A DNA stretch of 64,000 nt, taken from Pimelobacter simplex (lineage in GTDB: Bacteria > Actinomycetota > Actinomycetes > Propionibacteriales > Nocardioidaceae). Below, piece after piece: positions 41,905-50,467 of this stretch (positions are counted from its first letter, which is position 1; each line of letters begins with the position of its first letter). The notes beneath the pieces are model-generated. The model did not search any database and was not told where the DNA came from. It saw only the letters and a list, made by a program, of their open reading frames with translations. The translations under genes were made by a program, and so were the position numbers. The stretch is taken from NCBI RefSeq assembly GCF_900114845.1, contig NZ_FOUK01000007.1:310001-374000 (forward strand), written 5' to 3'.

Positions 41905-43998
41905 ATGGACCACATCGACCGCGCGAGCGTCGACCTCGACGCGCTGTTTCGTCCGGAACGGGTGGCGGTGATCGGGGCCTCGGACGCCGAGGGGCGGCCG
42001 ACGACGCTCAACTGGCGCCGGGTCGCCGGGTGGGCGGAGCGCGTCGGTGCCGAGGCGGTGCCGGTCCACCCGCGGCGCGCGGTCGTCGACGGCCGGACGG
42101 CGTACCGCTCGATCGAGGACGTGCCCGGCCAGGTCGACGTCGCGATCGTGCTCATCGGCGACGTCGACTCGGTGCTGCCCGGGATCGCCGCGAAGGGCGT
42201 CGGGTTCGTCGTCCTCTTCGCGGCCGGGTACGCCGAGACCGGGCCCGACGGCGAGCGGCGCCAGGCCGAGCTCGTCCGCTCGCTGCGCGCGGCGGGGGTC
42301 CGGGCGCTCGGGCCCAACACCAACATGAACCTCTTCGAGGAGTTCCGCACCGACCTGCCCGGCCGGCCCATCGCGCTGATCACGCAGAGCGGCCACCAGG
42401 GCCGCCCGGTCTTCCAGGGCCAGGAGCTCGGCATCCGGTTCAGCCACTGGGCGCCGACCGGCAACGAGGCCGACCTCAACGCGGCCCACTTCGTCGACTA
42501 CTTCGCGCACGAGGACGACACCGGCGCGATCGCCCTCTACCTCGAAGGATTCGCCGACGGGACGGCGTTCCGCCGGGCCGCGCGCGCCGCCGCCCGCCGC
42601 GGCGTCCCCCTGGTCGCGGTCAAGGTGGGCCGGACCGAGCTCGGTCGCTCCTGGGCCATGTCCCACACCGGCCACCTGGCCGGCGCGGACGACGTCGCCT
42701 CGGCGGTCATGCGCCAGTACGGCATCGCCCGGGTCGACGGTCTCGACGAGCTCCTCGACACGGCCGCGCTCTTCGCCCGGGCAGGCGACCCGCCGCACGC
42801 CGGCGTCTGCGTCTACGCGATCAGCGGCGGCACGAGCGCGCACATGGCCGACCTGCTCGGCGCCGCGGGGATCGACCTCCCCGAGCTGAGTGCCGAGACC
42901 GTCACCGCCCTGCGCCAGTGGATCCCCGACTACCTGCGGGTGAGCAATCCCGTCGACAACGGCGGCCACCCCGTCGGCGACTGGCGGGGGCGGCGGATCC
43001 TCGAGACGATCCTCGCCGACCCGGCCGTCGGCATCCTCGTCGTCCCCATCACCGGCGCCTTCCCGCCGATGAGCGACACGCTCGTGGCCGACCTCGTCGC
43101 CGTCGCCGAGACGACGGACAAGCCGATCTGCGTCGTCTGGGGCTCCCCCTCCGGCACCGAGGACGCCTACCGCCGGGTGCTCCTCGGCTCGCAGCTCCCC
43201 GTCTTCCGCACGTTCGGCAACTGCGTCGCCGCGATCCGGGCGCTGGCCGACCACCTCGACTTCCGCGAGCGGGCCCACGAGCTGCCGGTCGTCCCCGACC
43301 CGCCGCCGGCCCTGGCCGGGCCGGGGCGCCAGCTCACCGAGCTCGACGCCAAGCGCCTGCTGGCCGCGCACGGCGTCCCGGTCTCGCGGGACGCACTGTG
43401 CGCGGGCGCCGACGAGGCGGCCCGCGCGATCGACGACCAGGGCGGTCCGGTCGTCGTCAAGGCGGTCGTCGACGGGCTGGCCCACAAGTCCGAGCACGGG
43501 CTGGTCCGGCTCGGGATCGCCGACGCCGCCGAGGGCCGGGCCGTCGTGGCCGACTTCGAGCGGATCGTCGCGGACCTGCCGGGCCGCGAGCTGGCCGGCG
43601 TCCTGGTGAGCGAGCAGGTGCACGGCGGTGTCGAGATGGTGGTCGGCATCGCGCCCGACCCGGTCTTCGGCCCGACCGTGATGCTCGGGGTCGGCGGCGT
43701 CGCCGTCGAGGTCTACCGCGACGTCTCCTTCCGGGTGCCGCCCTTCGACCGTCCCGAGGTGCACCGGATGATCGACGAGCTCACCGGATCGGCGCTCCTC
43801 ACGGGCTTCCGCGGCGCGCCGCCGGTCGACCTCGAGCCCCTCGTCGACGTCGTGATGGCCGTCCAGCAGCTCGCCGCCGACGGCGTCGTGACCGAGCTCG
43901 ACATCAACCCCCTCATCGTCCTGCCCGACCGCGTCGTCGCCGTCGACGCGCTCGCCTCGATCCCCGACCCGCACGAGAACGCCGGAGCCGTCGCATGA
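41905..43998 (+). CDS. Acyl-CoA synthetase (ADP-forming type)
   Basis: A 697-residue single-chain ADP-forming acyl-CoA synthetase. Domains in order: CoA-binding Rossmann (FRPERVAVIGASDAEG, ~15-140), succinyl-CoA-ligase-like domains with the phosphorylated histidine His254 in SHTGHLAG, and a C-terminal ATP-grasp domain (~480-690; VVVKAVVDGLAHKSEHGLV, ELDINPLIV). It would activate an acid imported by the ABC system encoded next in the operon. ATGA overlap to the ATPase gene. Acid identity unknown. Confidence 0.88.
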   Translation: MDHIDRASVDLDALFRPERVAVIGASDAEGRPTTLNWRRVAGWAERVGAEAVPVHPRRAVVDGRTAYRSIEDVPGQVDVAIVLIGDVDSVLPGIAAKGVGFVVLFAAGYAETGPDGERRQAELVRSLRAAGVRALGPNTNMNLFEEFRTDLPGRPIALITQSGHQGRPVFQGQELGIRFSHWAPTGNEADLNAAHFVDYFAHEDDTGAIALYLEGFADGTAFRRAARAAARRGVPLVAVKVGRTELGRSWAMSHTGHLAGADDVASAVMRQYGIARVDGLDELLDTAALFARAGDPPHAGVCVYAISGGTSAHMADLLGAAGIDLPELSAETVTALRQWIPDYLRVSNPVDNGGHPVGDWRGRRILETILADPAVGILVVPITGAFPPMSDTLVADLVAVAETTDKPICVVWGSPSGTEDAYRRVLLGSQLPVFRTFGNCVAAIRALADHLDFRERAHELPVVPDPPPALAGPGRQLTELDAKRLLAAHGVPVSRDALCAGADEAARAIDDQGGPVVVKAVVDGLAHKSEHGLVRLGIADAAEGRAVVADFERIVADLPGRELAGVLVSEQVHGGVEMVVGIAPDPVFGPTVMLGVGGVAVEVYRDVSFRVPPFDRPEVHRMIDELTGSALLTGFRGAPPVDLEPLVDVVMAVQQLAADGVVTELDINPLIVLPDRVVAVDALASIPDPHENAGAVA

Positions 43999-44828
43999 GC
44001 ACCCCAGGAGCCACCTTGTCCCCCACCACCGATCCCGCCGCCACCGGCGCCGCCGCGATCGAGGTCCGCGGCGTCGCCAAGAGGTACGGCACCCGGGACG
44101 CGGTCATCGCCCTCGACGGCGTGGACCTCACCGTGCGCCAGGGCGAGTTCGTGTGCCTGGTCGGCCCCTCGGGCTGCGGCAAGTCGACCTTGCTGCGGAT
44201 GATGGCCGGGCTGCACCGCCCCAGCGAGGGCGAGGTCCTCGTCCACCACGACGGCACCGGCCGCACGCCCACCGCGATGGTGTTCCAGGACTACGGGATC
44301 TTCCCCTGGAAGTCGGTGCGCGCCAACGTCCGCTTCGGCCTCGACGTCGCCGGGGTCCCCCGCGCCGAGGCCACCCGGACGGTCGACTCCTGGCTCACCC
44401 GGCTCGGGCTCGCGGACTTCGCCGACGCCTACCCGGCGACGCTCTCGGGCGGCATGCGCCAGCGCGTCTCGATCGCCCGGGCGCTCGCGGTCGAGCCGGA
44501 GGTGCTGCTGCTCGACGAGCCGTTCGCGGCCCTCGACGCCCAGCTGCGCACGGTGCTCCAGGAGGAGCTCCTGGCGCTGTGGCAGGCCGACCGCCGCACG
44601 GTCGTGTTCGTCACCCACAGCCTGGAGGAGGCCATCCTCCTGGGCGACCGAGTCGTCGTCATGTCCGCCCGGCCCGGCCGGATCCTCGCCGACCTGCCGG
44701 TGCCGCTCCCCCGGCCGCGGTCCGCGGAGACCCGTGGCGAGCCGGCGTTCGCCGCGCTGGAGCAGCAGCTCTGGTCGCTGCTGCGCGACGAGGTCTCGCG
44801 CACCTTCGACGGCGGGAGCCCGGCATGA
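43995..44828 (+). CDS. NitT/TauT-type ABC transporter ATP-binding protein
   Basis: A 277-residue ATPase: Walker A GPSGCGKST (57-65), Q-loop VFQDYGIFPWKSV, signature LSGGMRQR, Walker B LLLDEPFAALD, and the switch histidine in VFVTHSLEEA. FPWKSV after the Q-loop is typical of the nitrate/sulfonate/taurine/pyrimidine-precursor class. It overlaps the genes on both sides by ATGA, within one operon. Confidence 0.93.
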   Translation: MSTPGATLSPTTDPAATGAAAIEVRGVAKRYGTRDAVIALDGVDLTVRQGEFVCLVGPSGCGKSTLLRMMAGLHRPSEGEVLVHHDGTGRTPTAMVFQDYGIFPWKSVRANVRFGLDVAGVPRAEATRTVDSWLTRLGLADFADAYPATLSGGMRQRVSIARALAVEPEVLLLDEPFAALDAQLRTVLQEELLALWQADRRTVVFVTHSLEEAILLGDRVVVMSARPGRILADLPVPLPRPRSAETRGEPAFAALEQQLWSLLRDEVSRTFDGGSPA

Positions 44829-45655
44829 GCGCCACGCTGACGGTCCGGCCCACCGCCGCCGAGATCGACCCGGTCCGCACCGCCCGCCGGCGCCGCCGCC
44901 TGGAGCGGGCGCTCGCCGTCCTCACCCCGCTGCTGGTGCTCGTCGCCTGGGAGATCGCCGCGCGGACGGGCGCCATCCCGGTGCGCTTCTTCCCCGCACC
45001 CACGATGATCGTGTCGACCGCCGGTGACATGATCCGCAGCGGCGTCCTGCTCGACGACCTCGGCGCGACCCTGCGCCGCGTGGTGGTCGGCTTCGTCGCC
45101 GGGTCCGCCGCCGGCGCCGCCGCGGGCCTCGCGCTCGGCCTGTCCGGGCTGGCCCGGGCCGCCTTCGACCCGTTCCTCTCGGCCCTCTATAGCGTGCCCA
45201 AGCTCGCGCTGCTCCCGCTGCTCCTGCTCATCTTCGGGCTCGGTGAGACGCCGCTCGTCCTGCTGGTCGCGCTGTCGGTGTTCTTCCCGACCTGGATCAC
45301 CTGCATGGCCGGCGTGACGGCCATCCCGGAGGGCTACCGCGAGGCGGCCCGCGCGTTCGGCGCGAGCCGGTGGGACATGTTCCGCCACGTGCTGTGGCCC
45401 GCCTTCCTTCCCCAGCTCTTCGTCGCGCTCCGGCTCTCGGTCGGCGTCGCGATCCTCGTCATCGTCGGCGCCGAGTTCGTCCAGGGCAGCAGCGGCGTCG
45501 GCTTCCGGATCTGGCACAGCTGGTCGCTCTTCCAGGCCCGGCCGATGTACGTCGGCATCTGCGTCATCGCTCTTCTCGGGCTGCTCTGCACGACCTTGGT
45601 CACCGCGCTCGGACGGCGGCTCCTGCCCTGGGCGCAGCCGGCGAACCGCCGCTGA
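44825..45655 (+). CDS. NitT/TauT-type ABC transporter permease
   Basis: A 276-residue permease with six helices and the EAA loop (AIPEGYREAARAFGASRWDM) that contacts the ATPase. The opening LLVLVAWEIAARTG and FFPAPTMIV are typical of the SsuC/TauC group. It directly follows the ATPase gene and precedes the binding protein. Confidence 0.93.
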   Translation: MSATLTVRPTAAEIDPVRTARRRRRLERALAVLTPLLVLVAWEIAARTGAIPVRFFPAPTMIVSTAGDMIRSGVLLDDLGATLRRVVVGFVAGSAAGAAAGLALGLSGLARAAFDPFLSALYSVPKLALLPLLLLIFGLGETPLVLLVALSVFFPTWITCMAGVTAIPEGYREAARAFGASRWDMFRHVLWPAFLPQLFVALRLSVGVAILVIVGAEFVQGSSGVGFRIWHSWSLFQARPMYVGICVIALLGLLCTTLVTALGRRLLPWAQPANRR

Positions 45656-45692
45656 CCGCGCCCCCTCCCCTCACCTCTGCAAAGGAACCGAA

Positions 45693-46682
45693 GTGTTGAA
45701 CCGAAAGCTCGCCCTGCCCGTCGCCGGGCTCCTGGCCGGCGTCCTGCTCGCCGGCTGCGGCTCGTCGGACGACTCCGACGACAAGAACACCGTCAAGGTC
45801 GCCATCTCGGCCAAGCTCGAGGCCTTCGCGCCGCTGCTCGTCGGCATGGAGCTCGGCAGCTATGCCGACCAGGACCTCGACGTCGAGATCGTCACCGCCG
45901 CGCCCAGCGACGCGATGGTGCTGCTCGCCACCGGCGAGGTGGACGCCGTCTTCAGCGCCCCGAGCGCGGCGTTCTTCAACGCCGTCTCCGGCGGCTCGCC
46001 GATCAAGATCGTCGCCCCGGGCATGTTCCCGCCGGAGAACAGCCGCTCGGGCCTGTGGGTCAGCAAGGACCTCGCGCCGGGCGGCACCTTCGACCCGGAG
46101 AAGCTCCGCGGCGAGACCGTCGCGACCGCCGTCGGCGCGGGTGCGCCGGTCTCGATGGTGCTGGAGGAGGAGCTCGAGCGCAGCGGTGTCTCCGCCGAGG
46201 ACGTGAAGTTCCAGACCATGGGCGCGACCGACATCCTGGTCGCGCTGGAGAGCGGCGCGGTCAAGGCGGGCTGGCTCTCCGACCCGGTCTGGCTGGAGGC
46301 GGAGAAGTCCGACGACCTCACGTTCGCGTTCGGGCAGCCGGAGGACATCACCATGGGTGCGGTGCTCTTCGGCCCGACTCTGCTGGAGAAGGACCGGGAC
46401 AAGGGCGCCCGCCTGCTCGCCGGCATGCGCAGCGCGGTCGCCGACCACCTCCAGGGCGCCTACCACGACGACCCCGAGGTGCGGGCCGCGCTGATCGAGC
46501 AGCTCGAGATCTCCGAGGACCAGCTCGACAAGCTGCCCGAGCTCGTGTTCCCGCCCGACCTGGCCTACCCGGCCGGTCTGACCGACCGCTACCAGGCGAC
46601 GTACGCCCGGCAGAAGGGCGTGCTCGTCTACTCCGACCCGCTGCCCGAGGACGAGGTCATCGACGCCGACCTCGCGAAGTAG
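45693..46682 (+). CDS. NitT/TauT/NMT1-like substrate-binding lipoprotein
   Basis: A 329-residue periplasmic-type binding protein tethered by Cys22 (lipobox LAGC). It carries the NMT1/SsuA pattern VKVAISAKLEAFAPLLVGME ... DLDVEIVTAAPSDAMVLLATGEVDAVFSAPSAAFFN. GTG 45693 has AAAGGA upstream. The pocket residues do not reveal the substrate; the operon suggests an organic acid, aromatic or sulfonate-like compound. Confidence 0.9.
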   Translation: MLNRKLALPVAGLLAGVLLAGCGSSDDSDDKNTVKVAISAKLEAFAPLLVGMELGSYADQDLDVEIVTAAPSDAMVLLATGEVDAVFSAPSAAFFNAVSGGSPIKIVAPGMFPPENSRSGLWVSKDLAPGGTFDPEKLRGETVATAVGAGAPVSMVLEEELERSGVSAEDVKFQTMGATDILVALESGAVKAGWLSDPVWLEAEKSDDLTFAFGQPEDITMGAVLFGPTLLEKDRDKGARLLAGMRSAVADHLQGAYHDDPEVRAALIEQLEISEDQLDKLPELVFPPDLAYPAGLTDRYQATYARQKGVLVYSDPLPEDEVIDADLAK

Positions 46683-46691
46683 CCCGCCTCG

Positions 46692-47393
46692 ATGAGCGCG
46701 ATCTACATCCACGAGGAGATCGACATCCTCGGTCCGCGCCGGGCCGACTACATGACCCACATGACGTCGGGCTGGGACGCCGCCGCGCGCGGTGAGCGCG
46801 GGATGCGCTGCTTCGGCGTGTGGGCGACGGTCGGCAGCACCGGCCGGTGGCCGACCGTGGTCAACCTGTGGGAGCTCGACGGCTGGGAGGGCCTCGCCGC
46901 CAACTTCGCCCACGAGCTCTCGCACGACACGCTCCAGGACCCCACCCTGGCGCGGTGGTGGTCGGCGGCCGCCGAGCTGCGGTCGGGCGGGCGGGACCGG
47001 ATCCTGCTCCCGGCCGACTACAGCCCGGACATCGAGACGCTCTGCGCGGACCTCCCGCCCGCCGTGTGCCACCTGCACGAGGTGGTCACCCTGCGCCGCG
47101 GGACCGCGCGCGAGTACCTCGCGCTCCTCGCGGACGAGTGGCTCGAGCCGGCCCTCGGCGCCGGCCTCGGGCTGACCGGCGCCTACCGGACCGCGATGGT
47201 CTCCGACAGCGAGGTGATCGTCCTGTGGTCGGTCCCGGACTGGCCGCGCTGGGCGGAGATCGAGCAGCTCCTCGACCACGGCCCCGCCATCGACCGGTGG
47301 CGCGAGCGCACCGCCGGCCTCGTCACGTCCGACCAGCGCACCTTGGTGTGCGCGGCCCCGCTGTCGCCGCTGCGTACCGGCCGGCAGCCCTGA
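46692..47393 (+). CDS. NIPSNAP-like dimeric alpha/beta-barrel protein
   Basis: A 233-residue protein made of two ferredoxin-like repeats: the first opens MSAIYIHEEIDILGPRRADY, the second VCHLHEVVTLRRGTAREYLA, each followed by a WELDGWE or WSVPDWPRW segment. This two-domain pattern fits NIPSNAP/ABM-type proteins, some of which are oxygenases, dehydratases or isomerases in catabolic operons. It starts 9 bp after the binding-protein stop. No catalytic residue can be assigned. Confidence 0.7.
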   Translation: MSAIYIHEEIDILGPRRADYMTHMTSGWDAAARGERGMRCFGVWATVGSTGRWPTVVNLWELDGWEGLAANFAHELSHDTLQDPTLARWWSAAAELRSGGRDRILLPADYSPDIETLCADLPPAVCHLHEVVTLRRGTAREYLALLADEWLEPALGAGLGLTGAYRTAMVSDSEVIVLWSVPDWPRWAEIEQLLDHGPAIDRWRERTAGLVTSDQRTLVCAAPLSPLRTGRQP

Positions 47394-47406
47394 CCGAGAG
47401 GATCTC

Positions 47407-48633
47407 GTGAACCACGACACCCCGCTGCTGGACGGCGTCCGCGTCGTCGAGTGCACCCTGCTCGAACCCGGCGCCCTCGCCATGACGCTCGGCGACCTGG
47501 GCGCCGACGTCATCAAGGTCGAGCCCCCGGGCGGCGACTACATCCGCCGGCTCGGCTGGCCGATCGTCGAGGGGCACTCGCTCCTGCACTGGCACGTCAA
47601 CCGCGGCAAGCGCTCGATCCGGCTCGACCTGCGCACGCCCGAGGGACCCGAGGTGTTCCTCGACCTCGTCCGCGACGCCGACGTCGTCGTCGAGGGGATG
47701 CGCCCGGGCGCCCTGGAGCGGCGCGGCCTCGGCTACGACCGGCTGCGGGAGGTCAACCCCGCCGTCGTGCTCTGCTCCCTGTCCGGCTTCGGGATCGACG
47801 GCCCCTACCGCGACCTTCCCTCCCACGGCGTCGGCTTCGACGCCTGGGCCGGACTGGCCACCCCTGCGGTCGACGACCGCGGCTTCACCTACATCCCGGA
47901 GCACACGGGCACCGGCACCAAGGTCGGGCCGCTCTGGGGCGCGCTCGCGGCGGTGTCCGCGGTGCTGCGGGCACGCCGTACCGGTGTGGGGTGCCATCTC
48001 GACATCTCGCAGAGCGACGCCGCGGCGTTCAGCAACTGGCTACCGATCGAGGGCCACCGCGCCTACGAGCGGCCCGAGCCCGAGGTCACCGGCAACCCGG
48101 CCGACGACGGCGCCCGCCGTCGTCCCGGACCGGGGGGCATGGAGGAGGCCGTGCGCTACCAGTACTACCGCTCGGCCGACGGGCACGTGCTCTTCCAGGC
48201 CTCGGAGCAGGAGTTCTGGCGCAACTTCTGCGTGGCCTGCGACCGGATGGACCTCTTCGAGGGCCGCGAGGGCCAGCAGTACGGCGACCACGCCACCGGC
48301 GACCGCGACCTGCGCGCCGAGCTGCGCGACCTGTTCGCCACCCGGACCACCGCGGAGTGGGTCGAGCTCGGCCTGGCCATCGACTGCCCCATCGCCCCGG
48401 TCAACGACGCCGAGGGCATCGGCCGCGACCCCCAGTTCGCGCACCGGATGGCGTGGTGGCCCGCGGCCGAGCACGGCGCGGACCTGCTGCCCTCGCCCGT
48501 CAACGTCGTCGGCGAGCCGCGCCGCCCACCCCGCCGGGCACCCGAGGTCGGCGCGGACACCGAGGAGGTGCTCGCCGAGCTCGGCTACGGCGACGACCGG
48601 GTAGCCTCGCTGCGCCGTTCCGGCGTCATCTAG
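47407..48633 (+). CDS. Class III CoA transferase (CaiB/BaiF/Frc family)
   Basis: A 408-residue protein (GTG start, GAGAGGA upstream). Family marks: LLDGVRVVECTLLEPGALA at the start, LGDLGADVIKVEPPGGDYIR, HWHVNRGKRSIRLDLRTPEG, DVVVEGMRPGALERRGLGY, and VGCHLDISQSDAA. It moves CoA between acids or acts as a racemase-like enzyme. The aspartate normally found before G-x-L-A-A-L is absent: residues 164-180 read PEHTGTGTKVGPLWGAL, with Glu165 the nearest acid. Activity may therefore differ. Confidence 0.85.
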   Translation: MNHDTPLLDGVRVVECTLLEPGALAMTLGDLGADVIKVEPPGGDYIRRLGWPIVEGHSLLHWHVNRGKRSIRLDLRTPEGPEVFLDLVRDADVVVEGMRPGALERRGLGYDRLREVNPAVVLCSLSGFGIDGPYRDLPSHGVGFDAWAGLATPAVDDRGFTYIPEHTGTGTKVGPLWGALAAVSAVLRARRTGVGCHLDISQSDAAAFSNWLPIEGHRAYERPEPEVTGNPADDGARRRPGPGGMEEAVRYQYYRSADGHVLFQASEQEFWRNFCVACDRMDLFEGREGQQYGDHATGDRDLRAELRDLFATRTTAEWVELGLAIDCPIAPVNDAEGIGRDPQFAHRMAWWPAAEHGADLLPSPVNVVGEPRRPPRRAPEVGADTEEVLAELGYGDDRVASLRRSGVI

Positions 48634-48646
48634 GAGGAGCCGAGCC

Positions 48647-49525
48647 GTGCCGAACTCGCAGGACCGCCGCGTCGCCGTCGTCACCGGAGCCAGCCGGGGG
48701 CTCGGCAAGGGCATCGCCCTCGCCCTCGGAGACGCCGGGTACGTCGTCTACGTGACCGGCCGCAGCGTCGACCCCGGCGCGCACGACCTCGGCGGCACCG
48801 TCGGCGAGACCGCCCGCCTGGTCACCGAGCGCGGCGGCACCGGCGTCGCCGTCGCCTGCGACCACCGCGACGACGACGCGGTCGCGGCGCTCGTCGCGCA
48901 GGTCCGGTCGGAGCAGGGCCGGCTCGACGTGCTGGTCAACAACGCGTTCGCGGTGCCCGACGAGGTCACCGCGGGCGGCGGCTTCTGGGAGAAGCCGCTC
49001 GACGCGGTGATGATGTTCGACGTCGGGCTGCGCTCGACGTACACGACGACCTGGCACGCCACTCCCCTGCTGCTCGCGTCGGCGGAGCGGGCACCGCTCG
49101 TCGTCAACATCTCCGGCTTCGGGGCGACCTGCTACCTGCACGGGCCGGCGTACGGCGCGGTCAAGGCGGGCGTCGACAAGATGACCCACGACATGGCCGT
49201 CGACCTCGACGGCCGCGGCGTCACCGTCGTCTCCCTGTGGCCGGGACTCCTGCGCACCGAGCGCACCATGCGCGTCGTCGACGCCGACCCGACCCTCTAC
49301 GAGGCCTCGCTGCCGATCATGGAGCACCCCGAGCTCACCGGCCGCGCGATCGCCGCGCTCGACGCCGTCCCGGCCGACGCCAAGCTCGCGCGCTCGGGGC
49401 GCGCGCTCATAGGTGCCGAGCTGGCCGTCGAGCTCGGCGTCACCGACGTCGACGGGCGGGTGCCGGTGTCGCGTCGTACGTTGCTGGGTGGGCCGCGGGG
49501 GTACAGCGAGGCCGTCGTCCGCTAG
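48647..49525 (+). CDS. Short-chain dehydrogenase/reductase
   Basis: A 292-residue SDR (GTG start, AGGAGGAG ribosome site), last gene of the operon. TGASRGLGKG cofactor loop, VNNAFAVP in place of NNAG, ISGF serine and YGAVK catalytic Tyr/Lys are all present. The segment VYVTGRS implies NADP(H) preference through arginine. It resembles the human DHRS1 type (AGGGFWEKPLDAV). The stop TAG lies in a CTAG shared with the stop of the convergent lipoprotein gene. Confidence 0.88.
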   Translation: MPNSQDRRVAVVTGASRGLGKGIALALGDAGYVVYVTGRSVDPGAHDLGGTVGETARLVTERGGTGVAVACDHRDDDAVAALVAQVRSEQGRLDVLVNNAFAVPDEVTAGGGFWEKPLDAVMMFDVGLRSTYTTTWHATPLLLASAERAPLVVNISGFGATCYLHGPAYGAVKAGVDKMTHDMAVDLDGRGVTVVSLWPGLLRTERTMRVVDADPTLYEASLPIMEHPELTGRAIAALDAVPADAKLARSGRALIGAELAVELGVTDVDGRVPVSRRTLLGGPRGYSEAVVR

Positions 49526-50457
49526 GGAGCCGGCACCTGCGCCTCACCCTCGGCGCGGCCGCTCGCCGCGTCGAGGTCGAGGTAGCCGCGCGCCCTCCGG
49601 ACCCGCTCCGCGAGCGCCGCCCGGTGCGCCTCCCACCGGTCGGTGTCGGCGTCGAGCGAGCGCTGCTGCAGCTCAGCGAGGACCGCCACCCGGCGCTCGA
49701 CGTACGACGTCGCGACCCGGCAGTCGGCGTCTTCTCGAGCGACCGCGAGCTCGCGCTCGGTGACCGCGCTCGCGCCGCCGTACTCGACGACGGGGTCGAG
49801 GGGGTTGGCGTAGTCGTGGCCGGCGTCCTTCATGCAGTCCGCCCAGTCCCCGATCGCCGCGCGGACCCGCGGATCGGCGCGCTCCGCCTCCTCGATCGCG
49901 GTGACCGCACGCTCGGCGAACTCGTTCTCGGCAACCGTGCCACCGAGGAACGCCTCGGCCTCACCGGCGCAGCCGTCGTCCGGCAACGCGGCACCCCCGG
50001 GATCGAGCGGCCGCTTCACGCCGGCCGGGACGTCGCCGTCGAGCAGGTAGGACGCCGTCGGGCGCCCGGGCGGCACCCGCACCGGATGGGCCGCGGCGAA
50101 GCTCTCGCTCAGCTCGTCGGCGGGATCGTGGTACCCGTGCTCGCGCGCGCTCGCCGTGCCCACCAGGCCGAAGCGGTACGGCGAGAACGCCGGCGTCACC
50201 CCGGTCGCGACCTCCGGGACGTGGTGGACCTGGGTGTAGCGCAGGACGCACTCGTCGAGCAGCGCGGCCCGGGCCCGCGCGACGTCGCGGACCTCGGCAC
50301 CGTCGAGGACGTAGCCGTCGAGCGGGAGGACGATGTCGGACGCGGCAGTCACCCCCACGGCCGACGGAGCCGACGGAGACGCCGTGCGGTCCCCGCCGCC
50401 GCAGCCCGCGGCGAGCAGACCCACGGCGGCTGCGATGGCGGCGAGCGCGGCCCTCAT
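49522..50457 (-). CDS. Lipoprotein of unknown function
   Basis: A 311-residue lipoprotein from ATG 50457; lipobox LAAGC (Cys19) followed by a Gly/Ser/Pro linker. The mature region contains paired cysteines (LDECVLRYTQ, PDDGCAGEAEAF, WADCMKDAGHDY, DADCRVATSY) and a long charged C-terminal helix. The pattern WADCM-x-x-AGHDY occurs in many actinobacterial lipoproteins of unknown function. It lies downstream of zwf on the same strand, with a 10-bp gap. Confidence 0.7.
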   Translation of the reverse strand: MRAALAAIAAAVGLLAAGCGGGDRTASPSAPSAVGVTAASDIVLPLDGYVLDGAEVRDVARARAALLDECVLRYTQVHHVPEVATGVTPAFSPYRFGLVGTASAREHGYHDPADELSESFAAAHPVRVPPGRPTASYLLDGDVPAGVKRPLDPGGAALPDDGCAGEAEAFLGGTVAENEFAERAVTAIEEAERADPRVRAAIGDWADCMKDAGHDYANPLDPVVEYGGASAVTERELAVAREDADCRVATSYVERRVAVLAELQQRSLDADTDRWEAHRAALAERVRRARGYLDLDAASGRAEGEAQVPAP

Positions 50458-50467
50458 CGGACCCCGC

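Noticed and set aside
41905-43998. Protein acetyltransferase (Pat-type) with ADP-forming synthetase domains
   Set aside because: No GNAT domain at either end; the phosphohistidine loop SHTGHLAG is intact, so an active synthetase is the simpler reading.
41167-49525. Horizontally acquired island with integration marks
   Set aside because: Base composition and codon style match the neighbours; no tRNA, integrase or direct-repeat ends were found at the borders.
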